A stretch of DNA of 64,000 bases from Syngnathus acus (Eukaryota; Chordata; Actinopteri; Syngnathiformes; Syngnathidae). The notes beneath the pieces were generated by a model. It saw only the letters and a program-made list of their open reading frames with translations, did not search any database and was not told where the DNA came from. The position numbers were made by a program, and so were the translations under genes. Each line of letters starts with the position of its first letter. The stretch's first letter is position 1. The stretch covers positions 8,805,000 to 8,868,999 of the forward strand of contig NC_051098.1 of NCBI RefSeq assembly GCF_901709675.1, read 5' to 3'. This document shows, piece by piece, positions 53,736 through 64,000 of the stretch.

Positions 53736-55825
53736 ATACTTGGATGGAAATGCTTGAGCTACTTATGTGACTCAACGTGAAGACTTTTGCGTAGAATTTT
53801 TTGTTTTGTGAGTGACGAGCTGTTAATGAGATTGTTGAGATCACATCAGAATCATCACGAGTTGAACTCAATGTTGCCAACTTAGAATTTGGATTTAATA
53901 GCTTTCACCAAAAATAGTCACAAATATAGCAATTAGCTTGTTTTGCATGTAGTTCCTCGTGTTAGTTTATTATTGGATATAAACCTTCAAAGGCATCCTG
54001 TCTATCCTTCTGCCTCCAGACTGAAAATGAATGTGGGAATAGGAAGCATACACAGCAGAAACATGTTGATAGCGTGTCCAACTTTAGAACAGTAAAAGAA
54101 GGAGAGGGGCCAGTACTTTGAAAAACATGCCACAAATTATCCAAGCTGATTTTCTTTTATGGATATTAAAGACCCCGTGGATTTATTACTGACAACAGTA
54201 ATTATTTGGAGCACATTTATTTCCAATTCCAATCAACAGAACAATCAGCTTCAGATGTTTTCTTTTTCTTTGTGTACTGCAATGCTGGCATTACATCAGC
54301 AAACAATTTAGTCTGATTTTATTTTGTCATGGAAGTAATAAATAAATTGGAATGTAATGGTGTAAAAATGGTCTGAAATGTAAATAAAATACATATATGT
54401 GAAAAATCTACTCAAGTACAGACATTTTTGTACTTGCTCATAATATTCTCGCCATTGTTTGAACACTGCACAAGGGCATTTAATTATTCAAGAGCTATTT
54501 TAATCCATAATAATTGCTTCACATTGAACTTTGCATGGCAAATATTTTTAGTTCCTGATTGCACAGACATGCACACACAGTCATAACAAGCTGTTTCAAA
54601 ACATGTTTTGTTGAAGGTTTTGTGTCCTTGACCCGCATGCAGTTAGAACGTCACGCATGGTACACAGACAGGGTGTGTCAAAAACAAAAAGAAACGGAAT
54701 TTTACTTTCATTCCATATGAAGCCCAGCACGGCTTCATCCGTGTATTGTGAAGTCCTTAATCCAATCTTGAACTTGAATCTGTTTATTGTGAGCTATTTG
54801 ACAAAAAGAACATTCTTCATTAAATGTCCAAATACATCGTTCAAAAATGCAAAAACTCTTCAACAAAACAACTTTTGCATTGGTTTTCGTTAGATCTGTA
54901 CCTTTTGTAGCTGGTGAATGTGTGTGTGCGTTCCCATTAGCACATCCTCCCCTTCGAGTCGCACTTCTTCTCACATAAGCTCATTGACAAAAAGCTGTTA
55001 AATCCTGTCAGGGTTGAATGGACCCACCATCAAAATGTACTGACAGCCATCGTCTTCCTTCCTGACAGAAACAAGCAATAGTGGAAAACATTCTCAGTAA
55101 AAGCAAATGTTAGCCCATTTCACACGGCCCAAATTGGATAAATGAATATTTGCATGGAATAGTTGCTGTCAGATGATCTTGAAAGTATTTAAGACAAGTC
55201 ATTAGCAAGGCTGAGTGTTGGAGAGGGGTGTGAAAGTGACAGGAAACACTCTCAAGGAGTAGCCGTGATCAAAGGTGCCACTGACCATTTGACAGGGAAG
55301 CGTCAAAACCTTGCAGAGCTGAAAAGAACTTGGAAAGAATACAAGCTGCCTCAGATTCTTCAAAGGCACAACACACACATATGCACGCACACACACGCAC
55401 ACACACTGAGCCAACAAAATTAGAACAGGTATATGATGATCTCATTTCAATTTACACCATTTGAATTTCTCCATATGAAGCTTGAACCTAGTTGAACCCA
55501 AAGCTGATCATTTTCCTCCACCAACGCCATCTTCTCTGTCTCCATCACACATGAGGCAGGACTCGAGCGTCTTCATGCATCAGCTGAGTTTTGGTTCAAA
55601 GGTCATCTTACTTAATGCAGCAGTTGGCCCGAGAAAGATTTAACGGGCGCTCGGTGGCATATGGCACTGAAAAGGATCCCCTGGGGAGCCGGCAGCCACC
55701 CTCAACTGTCTTTGACTGTGAGAGAACAATCACTTGGAGCAGGAGCAGCAGCAGAAGGCTGAGTACTCCATGTGTGTTTAAAAGCATGCTACTGCATTAA
55801 TAAGAATCTTTTTTTGTTTTCATTC

Positions 55826-56149
55826 TGTCAGGAATGATTGGAACCAGGGTGACCAAATGCAGCTTGAAGCGGGGTTTATTGAAGGGAAAGGAGTTGGAAG
55901 GGAGGTAGGTGGGGAACCGAACACACAGACGGGATAGAGACTCACGGACAGCAAACAGACAGAAGTCCACTTGGACACGGATAAAATTCTGACCCTGAGC
56001 CTCCAGACAAGACCGACAGGACAACACACAGGCAGGGCTTAAATACATAAGGTAACAAGAGGAAGCAGGTGACAGACATTACGGCGATGAAAGGGTGTGG
56101 CTGAGGGAAGTTGCCGGCCGAGCGTGCTCTGGCACGGACGGGCGTGACA
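55826..56149 (-). mobile_element. Solo LTR of a retrotransposon
   Basis: On the minus strand it begins TGTCACGCCC and ends TTCCTGACA, giving TG...CA termini with short TGTCA/TGACA inverted ends. It carries a TATTTAAG box and, further on, AATAAACCC, the order expected of U3-R-U5. It is 324 bp and flanked by an exact 5-bp duplication, cattc (55821-55825 and 56150-56154). No internal retroelement genes lie alongside, so it is a solo LTR left by recombination. Confidence 0.88.
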
Positions 56150-58378
56150 CATTCACTCACAGAGGCCAGTGAGCGTGCAGTTGCAGACTGAGGTTGAAGT
56201 CACATCACTGTGAGCACGCACGCCCTATTATCTTCGGATTTAATTGATCGAATTGAGTTCATTTGGGATTTTGATTCTTTTCCATAATGTGACTGACCCT
56301 TCTAACTTCAAATTTCAATACAAATACCCCATTAGGAACATGTCTAAAATGTCATTTGATTTAATTGTTCATTTGTTTTTGAATTTCTTAATTATTTTTG
56401 ATATCTCACTGGTGTTGGGGGCTCCCTGAAAAGTGCTGATTTTGGAGGATTTCATCAAACGTCAATATATGAATGAATAACTATTGTTATCTCAAAATCC
56501 ATTTTGTCCCCTAAAGTGTCACATACATAATCATCAAACTAGGCATGTGTAATTCTGCCTAGTAACTATAAAAAATATACTCAAAACTTGGAATTTTTTG
56601 TCACATAGCACTACAATTTTTATTTTTATATTTTATTCTGAACATTACTGTATGTGTAAAGACATATATAAATCAGTGGCTGCAGAGAACCTAAATCTAT
56701 TTGCTGATACCAGACATGTTTTCTTTGTTTAGTGCGCAATTAGTTTTGTCCATTTTGTGACGTTGGTCATGTAGTCTCTTTGCCCTTTCAAGCAAATCAT
56801 TTCTTTGAGGCATTAAGTAAGAAATTCACAAAAAGTCCAACTAGGAAGTGATCACAAATCTGAGAATCAATCATTTTCAAATAGTTAATGCTTTTTGGGC
56901 CCCAAGTTCAAAACACAACCGTGCGACTTCCAATCAGTTTTGTGCACGAGAGCCACTTTGGCTTTGTATTTTTGAACTCCTATCTTTATCACTTGTTGCT
57001 TATTTATGAGAAATATTGATAACTATCTGTGTAATATGTATCATATGATGCAGTCTTTCAACGGTTTAAATAGTTCTTGTAATTTTATTCGAACATTATG
57101 TCAAACTTTCAAACACAAATTCCTACAAACAAAAATGCACAAAACTGCACTATAATTGAATCTAACCAGACTCATACAGTGGCAACAAAACATTGTACGC
57201 GACACATTTTCATGTGCCAGTCCCGCTTATGTATATATTTATGCATTTACAGGTCAGGCTGTTTCCTCCCATTCACGCACCACTCTCATCAGTGTGGAAT
57301 TAATTGACTTCTTTCTTTGTGGGAAAACAGTAAGGCGTAAAAACATTTTCCATTTCCTATTCCTGATGTATGAACCACATTTCCATTCTCAATGCGGAAC
57401 GTATCTAAGACCGCTGGGTCATCCTTATCACTGTACTGAGATGTACAATTAGAGCAAATGGAGTTTCTTCGGGTTTCTTTCCTCTCCATGCACCGAGGCG
57501 TGGAGCCCATACGCAAGGGAATCATCGCACAATTGCGCATTTAGGGGCAGTTCTTCACTGTTCACAGTAGTAACATGACAGGGGACTATGCCCATCTCCA
57601 GCTACACTTACGTCTGTTTACGACAAAACAGGACCATAGAAACCCATTTCAAATTGAATGAAAAGAACAAAAGAAAAGGACAACCACAAAAACTACTGAG
57701 TGGGATGTCCTTGGTCCAGCCTGTGCTACATTCCGAAACCGAACCCAAGTTTGTTGAAGGACTTGAGCTGGTTCCGGGGCACCGAGCATCCTGACTTTGT
57801 ACAAAATAGCAAGAGGGTTGTTTTGGCAGAAATATTGGATACATATTTCTTTGCTGTGGTCCCCTGATTTCCTCTATTATTCTGTATTCACAGAATACAC
57901 AAGGATTGAATACAGTGCTGGAAACCATCGAGGCATGCATGTCTCCGCTAAGTTAAGTACTCTTCGATTCGTATGGATTTCATACTCTTTGGGGTTTGGG
58001 GGGGGAATAAATAATGGTGCACATTTCCTCTTGTGTGCAGGATTCATACTCCGGTTTAGATTAAATCTCCGAGTAAAGTGATATTTAAGGTCCTGCAGAT
58101 GACTAACATGTAACATACACAGTAGTCAACTGTTAATACAATCTTGAAGTGTTTTGGCAGTAGCATAAGAAACCCTGGTCTGGTTTATAACAACTACAGA
58201 ATAAATAAAACAAGTTAAATGCACGTCTTGTGGTGTGCATCTGATTGTCACTGCTGAGGCAATTTACAGTCAGACTGCGTGTCCCGTCCCGTGGCTGATG
58301 AGTGACGCTGACACTCGTCAGTCGGTTTGCCTGACTACAGAAGTGCTATTCGATGGTCCAAAAACTAGGATATACGTA

Positions 58379-58386
<8 letters not shown>

Positions 58387-58418
<32 letters not shown>
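58387..58418. repeat. Poly-A run
   Basis: 32 consecutive A (poly-T when read along the per2 transcript). Confidence 0.95.
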
Positions 58419-58422
<4 letters not shown>

Positions 58423-58863
58423 TCCCTGCTGACAACAGCACATCAGTTCCAATATTCGTCATGGGGAACAAATGTGACAATCATGTCTTCTTCCATTTTA
58501 AGTTACTTTCATAAAGTTGAACTACACATTATTAAATGCTCATGTTGTCTCCCAGGAAAAAGGGGGAAATTAAATAAAATGGAAAAGTGTACATTTCATA
58601 TCTGAGACTGTGTTGAGACAGCTGTACAGCATAAAGGCTCTGCGTTAACAGACTGCTGCGTGATCCCACTTTCTCAGAGTCAACAAACACGCTCGCAGCA
58701 TCCACACAATCATCACAGCTTCAGTTCATCTGTGTTTAAGAGTCTTGTTGAGGACGGCCAGGCACATGGTTGTTGCGTGTCACATTTACAATGTTGTGTG
58801 TCTGAGTGTTCGTGTGTTAAGGGTCCATGGCTGGTCAAGTGTGTCTCCTCTCCCTCGAACGCT

Positions 58864-61800
58864 TCATGAGCCAGGCTCCAGTTTGGGCTGCGACTCCTCC
58901 GTTTGGCTCTGAGCATTCTCGCATTCTTGTCTCAGCTCCTCGCCCATCTCCCCCATGTCCATTTCATGGAGGTTCTCCTCGATGTGGTCCTCTGCAGCAT
59001 CTTTGCAGTACAGACACTCCTGAACACACACACACACACAGTCACGTTAAAGGTTTTAGTTGGTTGGCATGCTTTGACTGGCCAGCACACACAGATAAAA
59101 ACATTTGCATCTCAAATCTTTTAAGGATTTCACTGCGGACCTTCACATTGATAGCTGCAGGTAGACCCCCTCTTCGCATCCACGGGTGTTCCTCCAGCAG
59201 CTCTCGCCGCTGGTCTGAGGAAAAGTGGGGCTGGCTCTTCTGCATCTGTCTGAGCCGTTCCTTGTCTTCCCGCAGGATCTTCTGAATGTCCCTATGGAAC
59301 AAGTCATGCAACATTGTAATGTTCTGCTCAAGGGAGGGATAATAAGCCTCACTCAGTGTGCATTTACAATTACAAATCACCACTATTGCTCTGAATCGTT
59401 GACTCACCTGCATGGCATTTGATACGTCATCATGGCCTTGTCGTCAGCATTGGCCATCAGCAGCCAAAGAGGCTCCTGGAGAACGTATTTGATGAAATGC
59501 TCGCCCTCGCCTTTGGCCGACGCCTTGACTTGTGACTGGCCATCGGCAGAATCTCCTTCTCCTCTCGCCTTGACTTTGGTTTTAGTCTTTGGGTCATGTT
59601 CCAAAGAATCAATACTGCCAAAGTATTTGCTTGTGTTGCTGCTCCCTACATAGCGGTTAGGAGAAACAAGTCAAATCAAATGGGGCTTCAAAGCAGCTAT
59701 CTGTTGGCTTGGATTGGCAACTCTGGACAAACCTGTTCTGCTGCCTGAGGCTCCACTTGCTGATGTACCGCAGCCATTGCAGCCAGAGCCTGAGCCCGAG
59801 CCCGATCCAGATCCTGATCCTGAGCCCATGGAGCCAGATGTTGCTGAACCAGTGCCGGAGTGAGAGTCCTCCTGCTCTTGGAGAAGGATATCCAGTAGGT
59901 CACAGGATGATGAGTGACCGTCACTATGTGCGCCATCTTCTGGAGAATTAACCTGCATCGTCACCTAACACGAAAAAACCCCCACAAAAGTTGGAAAAGC
60001 TGCCATTTGTGCGATCATTTATTTGCAATAAAAGTAACTTTTATTTGTTCATACATTAAACAAAAAAAGTGGACCACACGCTACCTATAGTAACATTACG
60101 AGGTGTGATGGAGTGACATTCGACACATTTCCCAAAAAACTGACAACCTCGATGTGCTGTCATAAAACCATCTGAATAAAAATAAATACATTTACACTTA
60201 AAACATGTAAATCTTATGTATGAAATCAATAAAGATGAAAAGGAATGACATTTTGGCTATGATTGGCTCATTTTGTATCATTTTGTCAACAGAAAACATT
60301 TTAATTAATAAAAAGTTATTTCATCTAAAATGTTCATTATTTTGTTCCTTTACATTAAGTATAATAACCTTGTAGTCATTCGAATACCTACTCTTGTACT
60401 AGAGAGGACAAAGCGCCTACTGGTAAACGGACCTTAAGCAGAATATCGAAGATAGTGGGGAAAAACAAAAAAAACAACAACAAAAAAAAAAAAAAGACCT
60501 CTCACCTGCTGAAGATTGTCAGCCTTGGCTGAGGCGGTCGTGTTCTTTTCCCCTGCAGGTCCTGCTACAGCAGAACATGCCGCTGGACTGGTGCCCTGAA
60601 GTCCAACAGAGGCCACTGTACTGTCCTGCCGTTCCACGGAGCGTTGGCCCTCTTCCATGCTGAGTAAATTGAGCTGCAGGGGCGAGCTGCACCGTGACTC
60701 AAAGAGCGTCGGTGACGTGGTGCGCTCGCGTGCTCCAGACGCCGGAGTAGAAGAGCGAGAAGCCGCCCCCTCTCTGGGCTCCAGACCTGAGGCTTTAGGG
60801 GCTTGGGTGCTTAGGCTATATGGGAAGGGCTGAGGTGGATATGGGGCTTGAGCTACAAATGGAGTCTGGACTGAGAAAGTAGGTTGGGCAGTGAAGGGCT
60901 GCTGGGCAGGATAGGTGGTTGGCCGAGCCTGGAATGGTTGCTGGGCTGGAAAGGCAGTCGGCACGGGGAAAATCTGTTGGCTGGTGAAGGGAGGTTGTGT
61001 TTGCATGGTGTACGCTGGCTGCGGCGTCTGAAAGGGCTGATGGCCATTGAACTGAGGTTGCGTCTGAGCCTGCTCCAGGAAAAACGCTGGTCTGGGAGCA
61101 GGTCCCATTTGGCCCAAAGGTCCCATTTGAGGGAACAGGTAATTTGGTAGCACATAAGCCACCACTGGCGCAACAATGGGTGCGGGGAAAGGAGTGGCAG
61201 TGGGAGGGACTTGGTTGCTCTGGCCCTCAACAAATCCTGTGGAAAGGGAGGGGTCGGGAGGGGGGACCTGTGCTGGAGCCGCAGGTGCCGGTGGATAGAG
61301 CTGGTACGCGGGCACCATGGCTGGGTAGGACACATTGAAAGCTGACAATGACGCTTCAGACGGGGACCATGACGTTTGGTTGAGGCCCTGAAGAGGGGGG
61401 CGGGGTTTGCGGTTCGAGACGGCGCTGTCTGACGACTCGGGATGCTTCATGCGTGGCTTCTTGGACTTTCTGTTACGGTTCCCCTTTTTGGCAGTAGTCT
61501 CTGGCCGGGTGGTGCCCTGTTTGGCAGCACCTCGTAGTCCCGATGGTTCTGAAGTGACCAATTACAAGGTCAGAATGTTGTACTTCACAATATCTGCATT
61601 TCACCAAGAAGGTCATTCAACACATCAAGGACACAAACACACAAAATACTAGCTCAACTGACAACTAGCTCAAAAGACTATGACAAACTAGAATTCATAT
61701 TAGTGACCGTGTATGCCAAACATTTCACAGGAGTGGAACATTTTGTTTCAACAAAGCAAAAAACCAACTCCTCATTCTATTCTGTTTCCGCTGAAAGTAT

Positions 61801-63993
61801 TTGTAAAACTAGTTTTGGCACCAAAAGTCAAGACAGCCAAACCAAAGGGCAGGTGAAAGTAGAATGAGATTGTCTCTTATGTGGTTCAAGACTAGTAAGT
61901 AGCTATGGAAATAGGCCATACTTGAATTCAACTTCAGTGCTCATATCCAGGGCCGGTTTGTGCTATGGGCAATATGGCTGACCGCCCAGGGCGCAATCTA
62001 CGTGGGCGAGCGCTCTCAAGATAAAAAAAAGAGGGCGGCGGGGGACAGCAGAGGCCGGAGAGGAAAAGGGCGAGGGATTCCAAGGCCACACAACTGCTTC
62101 TGAATAAATTGTAAATTGCACTGCATTCATAAAATAACAATACCTATCCACATGTAATCAATTGGGTTATGTGGAAATTTTCCGCACAAAAAAATGGACA
62201 GTGCACGCACTATGTTATGGCCGCATTACCTGATGCACGCATACGTGACGTGATCAATGTTAAGTTAAGGTTGTTTCAGGGACCGGATGGTGTTGGCAAA
62301 AAAAATTGTTTCCGGAAGGGGGTGCCGCGATGCATGGTTCACCCAGGGCGCAAAAGTAGCCAGGACCGCCTCTGCTCATATCAAGTAAAACGCCCCAAGT
62401 TAGAGGGAGTGAACTTAGTTAGTGACAATCCATATACAGTCATTTCATGTTGTCATTCTGAAAATATTGCTTACCTTCAGGGTTGACTGGCCCTTTCTGC
62501 CTGTGCAGATGGGTGGAATAGTCCTTCTGGAACGTCCTGGCTTTACAGAGTTCTCGGCAGCGAGTGAGGAAGGCCTGCTCTTCTTTCTGCGTGTGGGCTG
62601 CCAGCACCTGCTTGGTCAGTCCCAGGCGCTTATAGGCCTCTTTCTCCTGGCTCAGCGGAGATACAACACTAACGGGCGGAGCAGGAGGGGCAGGGCTCTC
62701 AGCCACGTCCTCAATTATTTCTGCCAAAACAAACAAAAATACGTCAGTCATTAGGATTGCCCCCATCTAAAACCCTATGCTGCTCTTACACTCTCTTGTT
62801 TTTTGCATGGCATTACAACATATTGTTTCGTATTAGCCAGTGTTTCAAGTCCTCATCTCATAGCTTTCTTTTGTCTTCTGTTTCTGAGGGAATTGTAATA
62901 TTTAACTGCGAATATACACTTACCAGACTCTGGCTGTGGCTTCTTGTCTCCCACATGCACAATGGTGCTGCTATAGCTACACTGAGATGTGATTGACACA
63001 ACACTTTCGGCCTTGCTGGGTAAGGGAAGGGGTCCCATTGGTGCTCCAACCACCGCGGCTTCGGACTTCTTCAGCGCTTTCATGTTTGACAATCCAGGCT
63101 GGCTCTCAAGCATCAAAGCATCTAAAGAACAGAGTCACCCATTGTTCGCTCTGAGTCTCACAAATCTCATCATCCATGCAACCATCCATTTTCTGATAAC
63201 TGAATCCAATAAAGGCGGCTCGGTGACGCGCTGGGTCGCACGTCCGCCTCACAGTTAGGAGGGTGCGGGCTCGATTCCACCTCCGGCCCTTCCTGTGTGG
63301 TTTGCATGTTCTCCCCGGGCCTGCGTGGGTTTTCTCCGGGCACTCCGGTTTCCTCCCACATCCCAAAAACATGTTTGGTAGGCCAATTGAGCATTCCAAA
63401 TTGTCCCTAGGTGTGAGTGCGAGTGCAAATGGTTGTTTGTCTCTGTGTGCCCTGCGATTGGCTGGCAACCGGTTCAGGGTGTCCCCCGTCTACTGCCTGG
63501 TGACGGCTGGGATAGGCTCCAGCGCACCCGCGACCCCCATGGGGACTACGCGGTTCAGAAAATGGATGGATGGATGGATAAATCCAATAAAAGTCATTCA
63601 CGAGAAATGTAGAGGGGAATTTCTCAAGTGACAGGAAATAATCTAAAAGACACATTAACGATAGTAGTAAATAATAATAATAATGCTGCTGTGAACATAT
63701 TTTAGTTTTTACTTCACCATAAAAGACATTTGTCTAAGAACCAGAATCGTGACGGCAAAACTGAGATACGAACCGAACTGTGAATTTTGTAAACCCTTCC
63801 ACCCCTGCTATGTGTCTACGTGGGTGTGTGGACGTATCTGAATCATCAGCCCATACCTGTGTTGGAACCACCAGGAGCCTGCACAGTGTCCTCTGTACAC
63901 TTTCTGTCATCATCGGAGTTGGAGGAGGTAGTATTTGAAGAAAACTGGTATTTCCTCTTTACAGTAATGGGGATGTTACAGCTCTCCAGGTAC
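58864..63993 (-). CDS. per2: Period circadian protein 2, C-terminal part
   Basis: Eight coding exons in phase: 63993-63857, 63121-62924, 62720-62475, 61548-60506, 59964-59733, 59645-59408, 59291-59141, 59019-58864 (TGA). They give about 800 C-terminal residues; the PAS domains and CK1-binding region are largely upstream, outside the window. Landmarks: KAESVVSITSQCSYSSTIVH, EKEAYKRLGLTKQVLAAHTQ, a Lys/Arg-rich nuclear-signal-like stretch (GNRNRKSKKPRMKH), a Pro/Gln-rich region, FESRCSSPLQLNLL, a Ser-Gly repeat, and the cryptochrome-binding end (HFIKYVLQEPLWLLMANAD, ECLYCKDAA with the Cys pair implicated in zinc binding at the PER2-CRY interface). PER2 is favoured over PER1 by the HTQKEEQAF..FQKDYSTHL and WSPSEAS segments and by linkage to hes6. 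The protein represses CLOCK-BMAL1 with cryptochromes in the nucleus. Confidence 0.95.
63214..63580 (+). mobile_element. Full-length SINE-like retroposon in a per2 intron
   Basis: A tRNA-like head (ggcggctcggtgacgcgctgg ... gcgggctcgattcca, the latter B-box-like) leads into a conserved core (gtggtttgcatgttctccccg, ggtttcctcccacatccc, ccctgcgattggctggc, gggataggctccagcgc) and an (ATGG)n tail. A perfect 11-bp target-site duplication, aatccaataaa, flanks it (63203-63213 and 63581-63591). It is antisense to per2. Truncated or diverged relatives are at 9461, 26865 and 52769. Confidence 0.88.
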
Positions 63994-64000
63994 CTGAAAG

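Larger units (their letters stand above)
53760..58800. other. Convergent spacer between hes6 and per2
   Basis: No gene was seen. It contains an AC-rich patch (55371-55406), a solo LTR (55826-56149) and a 32-base poly-A (58387-58418). The per2 3' UTR, on the minus strand, must occupy part of the right side. Its poly(A) site was not located. Confidence 0.55.

Noticed and set aside
60853-61335. 160-codon frame inside the large per2 exon
   Set aside because: Shadow frame of the genuine per2 coding exon, which continues in phase into both neighbours.
58864-63993. Assignment of the period gene to per1
   Set aside because: The Ser-Gly repeat and PNYLFPQ resemble PER1, but several longer segments (EKEAYKRLGLTKQVLAAHTQ, KAESVVSITSQCSYSS, WSPSEAS) and the hes6 neighbour fit PER2 better.

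Overview
The window reads as nuclear DNA of a teleost fish, probably a percomorph. Genes are split into short exons with GT-AG introns. Introns and spacers are full of long CA/TG, TA and TC microsatellites. There are teleost-type interspersed repeats (a tRNA-like-headed SINE with an ATGG tail, hAT-like CAGGGGTGTC elements, a solo LTR). Every recognisable protein is a vertebrate family member. The species cannot be named from sequence alone.

Layout. (1) 1-4021, plus strand: the 3' part of a Ras/Rab interactor gene (part SH2, RIN homology and VPS9 domains, no RA domain), best read as rinl. (2) 4022-10651: mostly non-coding and microsatellite-rich, with one orphan exon-like segment at 10404-10510. 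(3) 10652-19303, minus strand: meis3, twelve coding exons, a TALE homeobox gene; its GC-rich upstream region is near 19.3-20.1 kb. (4) 20.1-31.5 kb: no genes. It holds blocks that look like conserved regulatory DNA, followed by a large nested repeat complex at 26.1-29.86 kb. (5) 32488-36504, minus: itm2c, six exons, BRICHOS family. (6) 39092-42558, minus: cab39 (MO25), eight coding exons. (7) 47451-48474, plus: her8-type hairy/E(spl) gene. (8) 51318-52488, plus: hes6. (9) 58864-63993, minus: the last eight coding exons of per2, converging on hes6; the 5' part lies beyond the window.

How the genes relate. In mammals, as I recall, ITM2C, CAB39, HES6 and PER2 lie on one chromosome arm (human 2q37), so the 31-64 kb half looks like an old conserved block. 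RINL and MEIS3 are on human 19q13, so the 20-31 kb gene-free, repeat-laden stretch may be a junction of two ancestral blocks. her8, hes6 and per2 all encode transcriptional repressors of oscillator or neurogenic circuits, but nothing here shows direct co-regulation beyond a CSL/RBPJ-like palindrome in the her8 promoter.

Two otherwise intact, strongly conserved genes each contain one apparent reading-frame break inside an exon (cab39 exon 7, meis3 exon 7). Both look more like one-base assembly or read errors than decay, but they need checking. The strongest candidate for an undescribed structure is the inverted-repeat-flanked composite element at 27.3-29.85 kb. It contains a 356-bp triplication carrying 38-bp foldbacks and a five-copy array with tRNA-promoter-like boxes.
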